Of a stretch of DNA of 64,000 bases, positions 37,177 through 50,300 are shown one piece after another. The position numbers and the translations under genes were made by a program. Within the stretch, counting starts at the first letter, position 1. Every line of letters starts with the position of its first letter. Source of the DNA: Lumbricus terrestris. Its lineage: Eukaryota > Annelida > Clitellata > Crassiclitellata > Lumbricidae. The stretch is taken from contig OX457047.1 of the NCBI GenBank assembly GCA_949752735.1, positions 14,706,174 through 14,770,173 on the forward strand. Reading direction: 5' to 3'. Under the pieces are notes generated by a model that saw only the letters and a list, made by a program, of their open reading frames with translations, searched no databases and had not been told where the DNA came from.

Positions 37177-37955
37177 TCAGGGATGTGTTTAGCTAAGGTC
37201 TTGGCACTGTGTGTAAATTTCTATTCTGTACAAAGGACTACAACATATTTTAATGAGTTATCGTAGCACAGAGGAGTCTCCATCTGTTCAGTTCATCGGT
37301 ACGATGGTTGTTCCATCCAGCTTTTGCCAAATTTGTACAAATTATCCATTTCCTTAGGTTATTTTCGTAGGTATTTGATCTTCATCAGTAAACGGTGGTC
37401 CTAGTATGATCTATTCTGAATAATCAATGCACATTTTAAGAAAAATTAGGCCTTTATTGATTAATTGGAATTTACTGCAGAATTTGATATGATCAAATTG
37501 TAATCACTCGTGTGTATGTGTTGACATCGACTTGGAAGTGGTCATCTTGGATTATTTTTTAATTAAACAGCGTACTCTTTGTCTTATGAGCTGCGTTCCT
37601 TGTCACGACGGTTTCATAGTTTCCGTCGAAAGCGGAAGGATTCCAGTGAGCCTGGTGATCATGAAGCAAAAAAACTTATGGAAGGCATTGTACTTAACTT
37701 CTGACTAACTTGAAGACATTTACTGATGTGAAGAAGGTTGTCTCTGACTGCAGTAGGTGATAGGTAAAGAGGACTGGAGCTTCAGTGTCTGTTTGACTGT
37801 GCTAGTTGCGTCGTTGTATGTCTTACTTCAGCTGTCCGATTGATTTATTTGTCAAATATTCAGTTACCGTATGACCAGGCTGTTGACAACATCTGTTCAT
37901 GAGTGAAATTGGGTCTGAGATTTAGGAAATAAAGTTTCCATAATTCTATTATTAC
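37177..37955 (+). other. SMAP 3' UTR
   Basis: AT-rich sequence after the stop. AATAAA at 37928-37933 is a plausible poly(A) signal, so the transcript could end about 20 bases later. Longer forms cannot be excluded. Confidence 0.5.
37928..37933 (+). terminator. Candidate poly(A) signal AATAAA
   Basis: The first canonical hexamer I noticed downstream of the SMAP stop codon. Confidence 0.45.
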
Positions 37956-40900
37956 ACAGCTACATCGTTTAAAGCCTGATTAGCATATTCATATATTTTG
38001 TAATATGATAACGATCATGTATCATCGGTTGTGTGATTAATATCATCCAACGTTCTTCATCTGCATTCAGTTCTTTTGTCTGAATCGTAAGCTGTTTATG
38101 CTCTTGCAGATGATGTAATGTAATGCAGAATGTAATATAAAAGTTTCTTTATCATACTTCTGCTGTGCTGGGCTGATTTGCAGCCATTGGGTCTGGTGTT
38201 ATGAGTAGCAACTAGACACCTCAGTCGTCTGATTGTAACTTTATTCGTGTTTGCTTTAAATATATTTTTCTGTCCAGGAAAGGTTCTGTTCTGAATGTCA
38301 GTTATCATCTGACATCTGTAAACAAATGAGATGGCTACTATTCATAAAAAAATCTGTGACTTGCTGTAGTTTGCCATTTTTCCATATAAAATTAAGCATT
38401 GAAGCATCTGTTGGTGATCTACCATATGTAACTACTTTTGCAAGTATTAGTTGAGAGCAGGGCATAAACTAACATACATGTTATTCTCTGTACTTGTGAG
38501 AGGTTAACAGATACTAGGCAAATATCACAATGCAGTGCCACCGCCACCATCACAGCCTGCTTGGCATCATGGCCGACTATGGCTGAGAGGACTGACTATG
38601 GCTGAGAGGACTGACTATGGCTGAGAGGACTGACTATGGCTGATAGGAAGTCTTGGCCTGGGCATTACTTATCAAACTGCATGTTTGGCTTCGGTTTAAA
38701 TTTGAGTTTGATGCGGATGTCTTCTCAGTGTCTTCATGTTTTCTTCCATTTGTTGTGTCGTGTCCCCCCCTTCCTTTCTGCTACTTTAAAAGACATACAA
38801 CCTTGTAATTCAACTCTGAGCCATATACTGCCTAAAGTAACCTTTTAAACCTGTATGTCAATTATCAACATCTCAAAACATTGAAACAATACATCATTGC
38901 TGCAGTTGTACACAACTTCTTGGCTACCTGTTTGCTGTAACTTTGAAACAAATGTGAAATGTGGATAAAACATGGCATTTATACTGATAGGAAATGATTT
39001 GGATCTATAAAGATATATCTTTGTATTTAACATCATCAGTTTATCATCAGTCAGTCACTTGTTTTATTTCCGTCTGTTTTCGATTGGAAAGCAGTAGAGC
39101 GCTTAAACTGCAAATTTTCAAGAGCAACTAATTTCATGTAATGTGTATAAATATTTTGTGTGTAAATATATTTGCTGTAACTTTGTAAAATATTTACATG
39201 AATGCTCAAACAAGTTTGACTGTTGCATGGTCGGCAGGAAAGATATCCGCTGAGGAATTGGGGACAAAATGATGTTGACCTTTGGGGGCAGATGATATTG
39301 ACTGTTCTTCAATAACATGCAAGAATCAAATCTTTAAACTGCTACACCAGCAGTACTGTTGGCAGATAAGATAGGCTTACCCGTTGCTGATCATGACCAT
39401 TTGCTACATTAGTTGTTACCAGATCTTGTGACCAAATTCTCCTGACTTAATTGCACCAAAACTGTACTGTGTAAATTTAAAAGGCTAAAATATTTATCTA
39501 CCTTTTCCCATCTGATGGAGGGTATCTACTGGCACGACCAGATGATCACATTTAGTTACTTGTCGCAAGGAGTTGCTCATCTGTCTCTTGTTAATAAAAG
39601 ACAAGATTAAGATCACAACACAGACCAGAAGGTAGGTGAACCTCGTAACCAAGTTGAATGAAAAGAAGTCTGCTGCAAATTCCCATGTAACCGACCTGCC
39701 CTGCCCCCACTGAGAAACCCCAAAAAGTCATCACTTTGGGATGGACAGCAATCTGAATTCTGGGTTTATGCAGCCAACCAACTTAGAGTGTAGAAAAAGA
39801 AATGCCTTGGTGCTTGTCACCTTTCCATTCTGAGCTGGTAGGACACCTTAAGCCCTGCATCCAACATAAAGCAAAATGTGCCACAATGAAAGCAAAATGC
39901 GCCACAATGCCTTGTCCCTGATTTTTTAAAATCTAATTAGTAACTCCAATAAAACAAGTAAATAATCATCACATTTAATTGTCTGCATGATATATATATA
40001 TATATTCACAACTATGGCCACACCAACTCTGTGCCAAAACCTTGCTGGTGTGATTTTAACTGCAAACTTGTGTGGCGTCTGCACTACGGCATAAATTAGC
40101 GGTTCTTAATAAATTACATGATTGATTTACAAGTATTTTACAACTATGGCAGATTGGCAACAATACTTCAACAACTAAATTGCAAAACTATTGCAAAGAA
40201 AATGACTAATTTACATATGAATAAACAAATGCAAATAATTTATAAATATATTACATTTACAGACTTACTAATAATAGGTAAAACTACATGGCAGATGTTG
40301 GTAAAACCATGTGTCTCCACAAAAGGTTAAATAGTTTGACTTTGAAAACTTGCCTAAATTACCGACTAACATTGTTCTAATCATTGTAGGTTTAGTTTTC
40401 AATGTCAACTGCTCCAACATGAAACTAGACGTTCAAGTGCTTGCCAACCAATTCTACATTCTCAGAATTCAGCGATTTCTTTTTTTTATACACGTCCACT
40501 ACACAAGAATCACTAAAGAACATTTGTTACCTGCTTATGTGCAGAAAGACATTAATTATTAAAACCAAGCAAGCCAAGGTTTCAGACTAGCTACTAGAAG
40601 TAAGTTCTTGCATTGTAGCATATTCTACATAGTTCTGTTTGTGAGTCAACAATGACTCTCCTTAAAAAGACAATTTTTGTAAATGAAAAGAGCCATTAAA
40701 AATTAAATGTAAAATAGAGCAAATTTCCCAGTTCAACAGAATTTTGTTGATTAAAAATGAAAGTCGGAGTTAAAATGGAAACAACTTCTAAGAAAATGTT
40801 TCACCTGGTGCTATGGAAAACTGTTGAAATCCACTTTCAATGGACTTCATATTCAAGTACGGTACCCTATTTCGGAGTAAGAAAGTTATTCAGCTAAATA

Positions 40901-41271
40901 TTCCAACTTGCACTGATTTCTAAATGTGCTCAATGACGTCATCAACTTCACTCTAGTTACCAGGTATGTCAGTCGTATGGCACACTTAAATACAAATCCA
41001 ACAAATCTGAAAAATTGTCAAATCTAACGGTGACCTTTATATAGTGAATTTTGGCTGTTGAAAATATTGGGGGAAAATCAGCTTTAAATATTACACTAAT
41101 AAATGAATAAAAATACGCATTTATTTAGTAAAATTTGAACATGAAGAAAAGTGGCTCTTTACAGAATATTACCACGAAAAAACAAAAATAATGGTAGACC
41201 TATTTAACTGCTGCTGAAGCAGTTTTGATGATGGTCAGAGTAATTGTCAAATCTTAGATAACAAATAGCTG
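37956..41271. other. Intergenic region between convergent SMAP and Prickle, includes Prickle 3' UTR
   Basis: No coding signal on either strand. The part nearest 41271 should be Prickle 3' UTR (minus); TTTATT (AATAAA on the minus strand) occurs near 41120. The rest may be extended UTR of either gene. Confidence 0.5.
38575..38650. repeat. 19-bp tandem repeat, 4 units
   Basis: GACTATGGCTGAGAGGACT starts at 38575, 38594, 38613 and 38632 (the last unit is partial). Confidence 0.85.
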
Positions 41272-43194
41272 TTAAGATACGATGCAGTGTTTGTTGTTGT
41301 GCTTTCTGCGTTTCGCATGGGTGTGATGATGTCGCAGAGGAGTTGGCGACTGCAGCACTGGATGATGATAGATGGCGGCCATGTCGAATCCATCACCGGC
41401 CGACGATGGAAGAATATTCCTCTGTTGTTGTGGTGCTGGTATTGGCTGGCGCTCCAGATAGTAATCAAATTCCGAGTCGGTTGAACTCGAGCAAGTGCTG
41501 CATCGTTCCCATTCGGACTGAACCGTTGAGAACTGCGCCATGACTTGTTCGACTGTCATCTGTTTCCCTGACACCAGAGACTGGTACCCTGAATGCCGGT
41601 TCGGAGGCGGCGGGGGACCATCATGGCCTATCAATGGTGAACTCAACTTCTGTGCTTGGAAGCCAAGCCTTGGACAGCGAACGTTTCGAGAATTGACCAA
41701 CCTACCTGATGGGTCTCTTCCCATTGCAGGTGGCTCAGCGCCGATGCTACCCTCGGTTGCCCGTAACTTCAGTGCACTGTCCGAGTGGTAGCCACTCATG
41801 CGGTGCTGCCTAGAAAAGTCCTGCGTTTCAACGCGGCTTGAATAGTTTTCTGAAGAAATTCTCGCCAGATCATGACCCAAGCAAACCGCTTCTGACATTT
41901 TCAGACAAAGCTGTTCGATATCTAACTCTGGGTCAGGATAGCAATCATCTCCCATCAGATCAGGTAACGAAGATCTTCTCGACTGAGATTTCCTCATTGA
42001 ACTGTCGGAGTACGTGTAGGCGCTTCCTCCAAGCATCTCCTCGTAGACGTTCTCCTGTTGCCACTCAACTTGACAACTGTCTTCTTCACTCAGTTTCTCA
42101 AAGCTGCGCTGATGTGGACTCTCACCCGACGGATCATTTCGAATTTCAGCCACACCCACAATGCTCCCATTCGCTACGATATGACCGTACGAATAGGCCG
42201 GGGAAAAATCGCGAACTCCGGAAGATGGGGTGCGACAAATTTCTGGAGTCTGTGCTGGAAACTTTTGTGGATTTCTAGGATGACAAGCGCCGAAACTTCG
42301 TCTGCTCTTGTTGTCGTCTGAATGGGAAAGCTCTTCAGTCTGCTTGACACGGAAGTTGTCGGGACAAAGCATGTAGTCCGCAGCACAGATGCCACGACTC
42401 GTCTTTGATGGAGATGATGAATCCATTTGCTTTGTGGTGTTTTGAATGCTCGATTGCAACTGAGAGGAATTACATTCCGACGATAAAACGGCTGAAATTG
42501 ACGTCAAGTTTTTGTCTCTCGTCTTCTCTAAGATGCTGGTTGCTTCAAGTCGTTCTTGGCATGTTCTGTCACCAGATGGCCTGCTGTGCTTCTGCTTTTT
42601 GACTGGATTGCAATACAGAGCCGGTGGTTTTGGTTGATGCAGCTCATCAATGTTTGCATAGGTTGATGATGATGAACTGGGATTAACAGCGGAACTGCTA
42701 CCAACACCAAAACCAGTCACTAGATGGCGGGTTCCACCCCATGTTACGTCACGCTGTCCCGAAAAACTATGAACCGACTCCAGATCGTCCTCGTCAGGCT
42801 TTTCCTGCACGTCGAAACTCTTTTGCGGAGCGTCTTTCGGAGTGGCTGGCGGACTGTTTGCTCTGCACGTCGTCGAGCAGTAGAGTCGCGACTGATGGGG
42901 AACGAGTGGTTGACCGAGCAGCGGTTGACTGCAGTTGGCACATGCGAAACATTGCTCGGTGGCATGCCAATGTCGACCGAGGTGTGTCATCTGACCCTCG
43001 TCAACCCCAATGCGACCTCCACACGCCTCACAGTGTTCCGAGTAAAGTCCCTCAAAGCATGCACAGCAGTAAGGGCGACCGTCTCGCATAAGGTAGCGCT
43101 GGCCACCAAGCAGGACGTCGCATTCGAAGCACGCAAAGTGCTTCATGTGCCAACACTGACCCTCGGCTTCTGTGCACTCGTCGGCAAAGATGAT
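41272..43194 (-). CDS. prickle: Prickle last exon: LIM2, LIM3, tail, CaaX
   Basis: The acceptor is TGTTCATCAG before 43194 and the stop TAA is at 41272-41274. It starts [20 protein letters not shown], completing LIM2, then LIM3. The rest (~530 codons) is one uninterrupted Ser/Pro-rich region with a [20 protein letters not shown] segment, a proline run (GPPPPPN) and the terminal basic [13 protein letters not shown]. Confidence 0.96.
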   Translation of the reverse strand: MIFADECTEAEGQCWHMKHFACFECDVLLGGQRYLMRDGRPYCCACFEGLYSEHCEACGGRIGVDEGQMTHLGRHWHATEQCFACANCSQPLLGQPLVPHQSRLYCSTTCRANSPPATPKDAPQKSFDVQEKPDEDDLESVHSFSGQRDVTWGGTRHLVTGFGVGSSSAVNPSSSSSTYANIDELHQPKPPALYCNPVKKQKHSRPSGDRTCQERLEATSILEKTRDKNLTSISAVLSSECNSSQLQSSIQNTTKQMDSSSPSKTSRGICAADYMLCPDNFRVKQTEELSHSDDNKSRRSFGACHPRNPQKFPAQTPEICRTPSSGVRDFSPAYSYGHIVANGSIVGVAEIRNDPSGESPHQRSFEKLSEEDSCQVEWQQENVYEEMLGGSAYTYSDSSMRKSQSRRSSLPDLMGDDCYPDPELDIEQLCLKMSEAVCLGHDLARISSENYSSRVETQDFSRQHRMSGYHSDSALKLRATEGSIGAEPPAMGRDPSGRLVNSRNVRCPRLGFQAQKLSSPLIGHDGPPPPPNRHSGYQSLVSGKQMTVEQVMAQFSTVQSEWERCSTCSSSTDSEFDYYLERQPIPAPQQQRNILPSSAGDGFDMAAIYHHPVLQSPTPLRHHHTHAKRRKHNNKHCIVS

Positions 43195-46100
43195 CTGATG
43201 AACAGACAAAGATGATGGATACATGATTAAGAAATGTTTGTGTAATTTCTCATTCTGTAAATCGCTAGAGAATTTCTCTATGGCTGTGTGGACTGACTGG
43301 ACTGCTTGCTCTTCACTTCTTGTATGATTCAGTTATTGGTTAAACTACCTCAGAAAACTCATCGTAAGGCAAACCCAAAAACTTCTCAGATTTTATAATG
43401 CTAACATACATCCTGAGTTATTAGCAATCAAAAACGCATCAGAATTAAGTCGTTACATGAACTGTCATTACCTCACCACTACCCTGTTCAGCTGGTCATA
43501 ATCTCGAATACCATGCAACATTATCAGTCAATATTTTGCATAGCTTCCTGTGATAAGTTGGTTGACAAAGTGAACAAATGTCATCAAATTCTTAATGTCA
43601 TGGGATCATTGGCGGAATTGTCATGGATTTACCTTAATGCAATTATGCTGATATGACACTACTTAAGTTGAAAAAATAAGATGCACTCAAAAAGATTTTT
43701 TCAACACTTAATATTATTATGAATAAATAACTTTGCATGAGGTTGTTGCACTGAGATGTTTCAGCATTTTGCAATCAATTAGACGAGTATACTATTTAGA
43801 ACAGTTCATGTCTCCTACATTACATGAATATACTATGTAAAACTACCAATGTAACTTGCATCACATGAGTGTGAATTCAGACCTGTCAATTTAACCTAGG
43901 CCTATAATTATTTATTGCATCAGTATGCAATTTAGAACTGCTTATTTAACCTAAACTGCCAAGAATATGCTCTCAAGAACTGCTACTACTGTATGACCAC
44001 AGGCTAATAATTATAACCATAAGGATATAAAGATTCAATGCAGCAGTAAGACTAATGCTCTGAATATAAAACAAAGGAAGCAGTAACTGAATTGATGAGC
44101 AGAATCAACAAACCAGAAAGATGTAGGTAGAAAAAAGTTGAGTAGTAGGCCTAGTTGAGTAGGTGGAAAAAGAGTTACTGCATCAGCAGAAGACTCCAGA
44201 CAATAAATCGTAGACAGCTTGTTGAAAAGACAGACGCTTCTGAGCACTCAAGATTCTTCAAACAGTCAGATATTTTTATATGTTGTCTAGTCGCAAAAAA
44301 ATTACCTCAAAGAATTGACCCCAATTCTAAAGACAGGTCAGTGCACTATACCAGGTTTGAGGTTACCATCCCATACATTACAGCTGCTGGGTTAGAGTTC
44401 AAGGTCAAAGTGTATACTACTGTCAACTGCTTGACACGACCTGATTCGAATGTCTTCAAAGGCATACCTCATCGCAAGCGACACATCGTGGCTTCAGGGT
44501 CTCGGCATGATGTCTGCCGCAGTAGATCCTTCCATCTTTGTAGAAATAGATGAGGTCGACGAGCAACTCAGAGCAGACGGAGCAGATGAAGCAGGCAGGG
44601 TGCCAGCGCACGCACGGACCAGCCCTCGACGCAAGGACAGACAGCTCCCCAGGGACCAACGCAACACCACACTATGCAAAAGAAGAAACGTTAACCGCTG
44701 TAAACAAGTTATGACTCACTCCTCCATCTCCCGCTTTATAAACAAATAAAGAAAAAAAACATATGCACACAATCAAGCACACAAAGTTACATGAGAAAAC
44801 ACATAACTGATAAGCAATGCCATCTCAAACTGCACACATGCATGCAAAGGCACAACAGATACAAGTAACACAGACGCGTGCATACAAGCATTACTCCAAA
44901 CTCAGGGAAACATACAGATAGAGGCACAAAGACGACTACACGCAGATAAACAGGGTGCCTTTCATTAACAGAATATAAGTAATTTATGCACACGGTGGGG
45001 TACAAATTGCTTTTCTGCAGCGGGGGAGGGAGGGCACTGAGCAGATTGGGGTCAGCATCTTCTTTGTAAGGGAAGACCAAAGCAGTAACACTACTCCGCC
45101 TCCCCTAATCGTTAAGAATGAAAATGGAAACAACAAATAGAAGAAGCGCAGAACATTCTATGCTCAGGAAAGAAGACATTGACTTCTCAACTATCTTCCC
45201 ACTGATCTACGAGAAATGAGATGCATTGTATGTTTTTGTCTGACCTGACCCACAAGTGCAAAACCCTTGCTCTCTGCTTATTATATTGCTTATTATTTCA
45301 GACACATTGTTCCTTATCAAGCACCTTCATTTAACAACGGTTCTTTGTTTGCGTTGTTAGGAGCAGTTGTCAACACAAAACAACAACAGAATCACAAATA
45401 CAAACCAGAAATCACATTATGTCTATTCATATGTTCAACTATTAGCTCTAAATCTTATCCTATCAAATGTGTTTACATTCAGACTCACTCACAGCTAAAA
45501 GACTTGTAACAATCCCTCCAAAACAAATTCTACAGCAGTATGGTTGAAGAGGATGAAGAATGGAATGACGATACATTACATCTTTACATTACATAACAAT
45601 CATTTGATTAAATAGCAAACTATTCGTTCCAAACGTACATTCATTTCAGCACATCATACTCTTTAATCACACATTTATACTGCATATATTTAATAGAAAT
45701 CGCCCAGTATACATATAATTACACATAATATGGAATAATTGGGAGGGATTCATATATATATATTTAACGCATTGGTTCCTGTTTGCTTTTAGCAGCACAC
45801 ACTTGTCATTGAAGCTATACACAACATTATGTTGAATACTGCAGAAATAATTACATATACAATGGGACGGACGTGTACATAAATATGCACGTATGTCTTC
45901 TGACATAGTGATTTCGTGTGTATGTTTAAAGCCCATCATTGTGTAGCTGTACTACGCATTTTGCATGACAACTGCCTTGGGCTGTTGGTTTGACGATGCA
46001 TCAAACATCACAAAGAATGCCTTTGCAAAAGCAAACACTCGTCTGAATAAAACAAACAGCCGCCAGGAGAAATGACACCGGAAAGCGTCCTCCATTTGTC

Positions 46101-49100
46101 AATTGCAGACGTAAATATGACAGGCAGCGTCTGTCTACAAGAACATGCAACACCTGAAGCTTCCCCTCAAAGACCTGTGGACTGCAACCCTCATAGCTAC
46201 TGCAGTCCTCATCCAGTTACCCACCCCACTCACCTCCCAACTCCCCGCCCCAATATCATCTCACATCTATGAACAGCCTTTAACCATGGATTTTTAAGTT
46301 TTTGCATCAATTTCTATTTGCATATGCCTTCTATTCACAGCCTTCATCTTTTCTTTGATTTTTCCTACACCATCTCTGATCAATTGTTGTGCACCTTTTT
46401 TATATCCTCTGATCAAGTCTGTTCTTTTCTTATAGCAGCTGCTGTTCGACGTCTGTATAATTTTGCATTCACATGCCTTCTCTACAATACAATGCCTGTG
46501 TAATTTTGCTTTAACATGCCTTCTCTACAATACAATGCCTGTATAATTTTGCATTCACATGCCTTCTCTACAATACAATGCCTGTGTAATTTTGCATTCA
46601 CATGCCTTCTCTTCAATACAATGCCTGTGTAATTTTGCATTCACATGCCTTCTATACAATACAATGCCTGTGTAATTTGCATTCACATGCCTTCTCTTCA
46701 ATATAATGCCTGTGTAATTTTGCATTTACATGCCTTCTCTACAATACAATGCCTGTATAATTTTGCATTCACATGCCTTCTCTACAATACAATGCCTGTG
46801 TAATTTTGCATTCACATGCCTTCTATACAATACAATGCCTGTATAATTTTGCATTCACATGCCTTCTCTACAATACAATGCCTGTGTAATTTGCATTCAC
46901 ATGCCTTCTATACAATACAATGCCTGTATAATTTTGCATTCACATGCCTTCAAAACAATGCCTGTATAATTTTGCATTCACATGCCTTCTCTACAATACA
47001 ATGCCTGTGTAATTTGCATTCACATGCCTTCTATACAATACAATGCCTGTATAATTTTGCATTCACATGCCTTCAAAACAATGCCTGTATAATTTTGCAT
47101 GCACATGCCTTCTCTACAATACAATGCCTGACAATCAAAGGTTCCCCTCCCATTGTAAAAATACTAGTCCACACTGAAATCAAGTCTCCATCGCATATGT
47201 TCAAGACATCACTCATAGCCAGTTGAAGTTTTGTCCACCATTTTGGTTTTTGGTTTTCTGGCAGTGTCACATAATATATTCCGTGCTTTTAATTTCATCA
47301 CTTTCCTTAATTCCAAAAATTCTCATTTACATTCTGAATTGATGTATTCATTAGATACAGAAATTCACTAACAGCCAATTCAAGAATCTGGCCGCCATTT
47401 TGGCCGCCATTTTGGTGTCCAGGCTGTGCTATATATGTGACATTGGTTTCATCACATGCCTTGATCTTGAAAATGTATATTTAGACCCTGAAATCATGAT
47501 TCCATTGCATACATAACTTCACTTATAGCCATCTTAAGATTTTGTCCGCCATTTTGTCCGCCATCTTGGTTTCCTTACAATGCTACATATGTTACCTTGC
47601 TTCCATTGCATTCCTTGACCCAGAAAATGTTAATTTAGACCCTGAAATCATGATTCCATTGCATACATAACTTCACTTATAGCCATTTTAAGATTTTGTC
47701 CGCCATTTTGTCCGCCATCTTGGTTTCCGTGCAATGCTACATATGTTACCTTGCTTCCATTGTGTTCCTTGACCCCGAAAATGTTGATTCAGACCCTGAA
47801 ATCATGATTCCACTCTATACATAACTTCACTTACAGCCATTTTAAGATTCTGGCCGCCATTTTGTCCGCCATTTTGATTTTCTTGCAGTGCTACATATGT
47901 GTATTTGGTTCCATTGTATTCCTTGCACCCTATAATCTTAATTTAGAGTCTAAAATCGTGTTCCTGTCACATACAATACTTTACTTATAGCCATTTGAAG
48001 CAACTGACCGCCATTTTGTCCGCCATCTTGTTTTCCCATTGAACGGCCAAAAATCCAGCTTGCTAACCGCGATTTTCGTTTTCAGCAGGGTCAAATTAGT
48101 CTAGAAACACCGGTTAGCAAATTGTTACATGATTTGCTTCTAACAGTGATTTCTAGAGCCCTTTTGAGATTCCAAGCCTAGACTATTGTGGCCAAAGGAA
48201 AGGTTTAACTCAGCACACCTCCTGTTAACAGCATCCTTTTGATCATAGAACAGTTACTGAATGAAAAGATGTATGAAACCAATTTGTTGCTTGTCATTCG
48301 TTTTCATGATAACTGAGTAGTAATCTGCAGTGGACACTTTTAGGATCTCAACCAAAACTGTTGCTCCTAGGTTTAGTTTATGTCAGAGTGAGAAAGATAA
48401 CCATTCTAAGGTTGCTACTGAACGGCAATTAGAACACAAGAAGAATTGCTGGCTCCAATCAGTCTGACATAAGTTTCTAATAAAACATTGATAAGACAAC
48501 AGAGCATTCTGCAATACTAGAACTGAGTTGTGTGGTTTCTTTACATTTCAATTAATTATTATTACTATTTTTTTATTTTTTTGCCCCAAGGTGTTTAGGA
48601 TCCCTCAGGGACTTTATTACTAACCACTTGTTTAAAAATCAGAATGGCCCTAATCGTTGATTTCTTGGCTGGCGAAAGTGCCCTTAAACGCTACTGCGTT
48701 AAACCGTTGAATTGTAAGTGACAGACGTTGGAATAAAAAGGTTGTTTCCCATGGGTCCCCTGTAACGGTGCAGAGTTTTTGACCCAGATCGGACTATTAT
48801 TATTACAATTATTATTATTATTATTGCCATTATAATTTATTATTTGTATCCCCAAGGTATTTGTGTCCCCAAGATACAAGTGATCCCTTGGGATTTTAAA
48901 AATTAGGGGAGCATTGTTCTGTAATGGCTAATCTGAGCAGATCGGTGGAAAATGTGCTACAAGAAGCGACTGCATTGAAGCGCTGGATAGGCACTGATAA
49001 ACCCTAAAAGAGACAAGTAGACTCTTTTGTGTCCTAATATTTAGTCTAGGCAGTACAAGAATTATGGGAAAACTAATTGAGGGTAAGACTGAACTACATA

Positions 49101-49550
49101 GAGTTGATTTGCAAAAATAAGACATAACCACGGGGTTCTAAAAGAGCCTACAAGTGGGATGAGATGCTCAACCCCTCCAGCAGTTCTCACCATGGGTATA
49201 GTCAGCAGCTGAGATGGTTAATCAAAGCAAGGACATCTTGGATTACATGTGAAACCCTGAATTATTAAATTCTCACCAACCTGTTCGCATGAATATCGGT
49301 CGAGTGTCTCAACCGGAAATGGTCCAACCGGAAGTGGTCCAACCGTTCCTCGACCGAGCGCCTCTCGCTTCCTACGTCGGCTGAAGAGTCGCAATTCTTT
49401 CTTCTCCTCTTCGCTCAGTCCGTTGCAGTAGCGCGCTTCGTTGTCGTGAGGTGGAAGCTGCTGAAGCAACTGCTTGATGCGATACTTCTCTCCAATGCTG
49501 CTCACATACGGGACCTTGACCTCTGGAAGAGAACTCATGTACTGATGCAC
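41272..49550 (-). CDS. prickle: Prickle (PET and LIM-domain planar cell polarity protein), 5' end missing
   Basis: Three minus-strand exons join in frame, all phase 0: 49550-49281, 44671-44468 and 43194-41272. They give 798 aa from within the PET domain to the stop. PET ([40 protein letters not shown]) is followed by LIM1 (from SCEQCG), LIM2 (RCVACDE to CCACF) and LIM3 (CEACGGRIG to CSTTC). A long Ser-rich tail ends with the Prickle-type block [20 protein letters not shown] and a CaaX box, CIVS. Prickle is a cytoplasmic planar cell polarity protein that acts with Vangl and Dishevelled; the CaaX cysteine is normally farnesylated. The exon with the initiator Met and the first PET residues should lie beyond 49550 and was not found. 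Testin has PET-LIM but no CaaX tail of this kind. Confidence 0.95.
43195..44467 (-). other. Prickle intron (LIM1 to LIM2)
   Basis: AT-rich, with no repeat family or exon recognised. Confidence 0.6.
44468..44671 (-). CDS. prickle: Prickle LIM1 exon
   Basis: The acceptor is CTTTTGCATAG and the donor is GATGAG|GTATGC. Its 68 codons encode [20 protein letters not shown] and [20 protein letters not shown] to [10 protein letters not shown]. The first CxxC pair of LIM1 straddles the junction with the PET exon (C-E-Q|C-G). The usual PGVCWHP reads PCVRWHP here; the zinc ligands are kept. Confidence 0.95.
44672..46459 (-). other. Prickle intron, 3' part
   Basis: AT-rich intron sequence with no recognised element. 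Confidence 0.5.
46460..47130. repeat. 43-bp tandem repeat array
   Basis: About 15 units containing TTTTGCATTCACATGCCTTC and ACAATACAATGCCTGT(A/G)TAA. Some units lack about 10 bp or a T. The 136-codon frame at 46816-47226 is a translation of this repeat. Confidence 0.92.
47131..48045. repeat. 154-bp tandem repeat array
   Basis: The pair CCGCCATTTTGtCCGCCAT recurs at about 47393, 47547, 47701, 47855 and 48009 (spacing 154 bp), with a diverged first copy near 47238. Between pairs come shared words such as 'gaccctgaaatcatgattcca' and 'acttcacttatagcca'. It directly follows the 43-bp array. Confidence 0.9.
48046..49280 (-). other. Prickle intron, 5' part
   Basis: Includes an ATT-repeat patch (48790-48830). 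No gene. Confidence 0.5.
49281..49550 (-). CDS. prickle: Prickle PET-domain exon
   Basis: The acceptor is TTTTTGATTGCAG before 49550 and the donor is GAACAG|GTTGGTGAG after 49281. Its 90 codons run [20 protein letters not shown] to LDRYSCEQ. The N-terminal PPGL part of PET must be in an earlier exon. A second GT three bases on would add a Val between Gln and Cys and spoil the CxxC spacing of LIM1, so the first GT is preferred. Confidence 0.95.
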
Positions 49551-49579
49551 CTGCAATCAAAAAACACAAAGGAGATAGT

Positions 49580-49583
<4 letters not shown>

Positions 49584-49610
<27 letters not shown>
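49584..49610. repeat. (AAT)n microsatellite
   Basis: A short ATAATA run just upstream of the PET exon. Confidence 0.8.
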
Positions 49611-49611
<1 letters not shown>

Positions 49612-49796
49612 TCAGTGTTAAATGATGGACCATGTTTATAATCCAGAGAAAGCTGACCATAAATCATAGACAACACAACATTGGAATTCAGGTGTGAGAA
49701 AGACCAGCACAGCAGAGAAAGAGGAATAAATTTCATGCAGCGTTTGACAAATAAAGCCCCATTGTCTAGCTTTGGGTTAAAGCTGAACAATCAGTT

Positions 49797-50144
49797 GACT
49801 GATTCCAATACAGTCAAACTAAGTTTTGACTAAGGCTTTTGTAATTTTTTAATTTAAATAATATTTTATTTAAATAATAGACCATCATCACTTTGTGGGC
49901 CTATACTGTAGACTTCTGATCCGTTTTCTTAAAGAGACATTACACATCTGAATAATAATTATTGATAGGTTAAAGTTGGACCATCAATCCACTGATTCCA
50001 ATAGAGTCAAACTAAGTTTTGACTAAGGCCTTTGTAAAAAAATTTAAAAATAATATTTTATTTACATAATATTTTATTTAAATAATAGACCATCATCACT
50101 TTGTGGGCTTATACTGTAGACTTCTGATCCATTTTCTTAATGAG

Positions 50145-50233
<89 letters not shown>

Positions 50234-50300
50234 TCTGAATAGTAATTATTGATAGGTTAAAGCTGGACCATCAATCCACTGATTCCAATGCAGTCAATCT
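49797..50300. repeat. Tandem duplication (~190 bp) with an embedded (CA)n(TA)n(CA)n
   Basis: GATTCCAATACAGTCAAACT starts at about 49801, again at 49994 with one change, and partly at 50281. Copies share GACCATCATCACTTTGTGGG. In the second copy a CA/TA/CA microsatellite (50144-50234) has grown at the site that is ATTACACATCTG in the first. Confidence 0.85.

Noticed and set aside
46816..47226. 136-codon frame
   Set aside because: It is a periodic translation of the 43-bp array.
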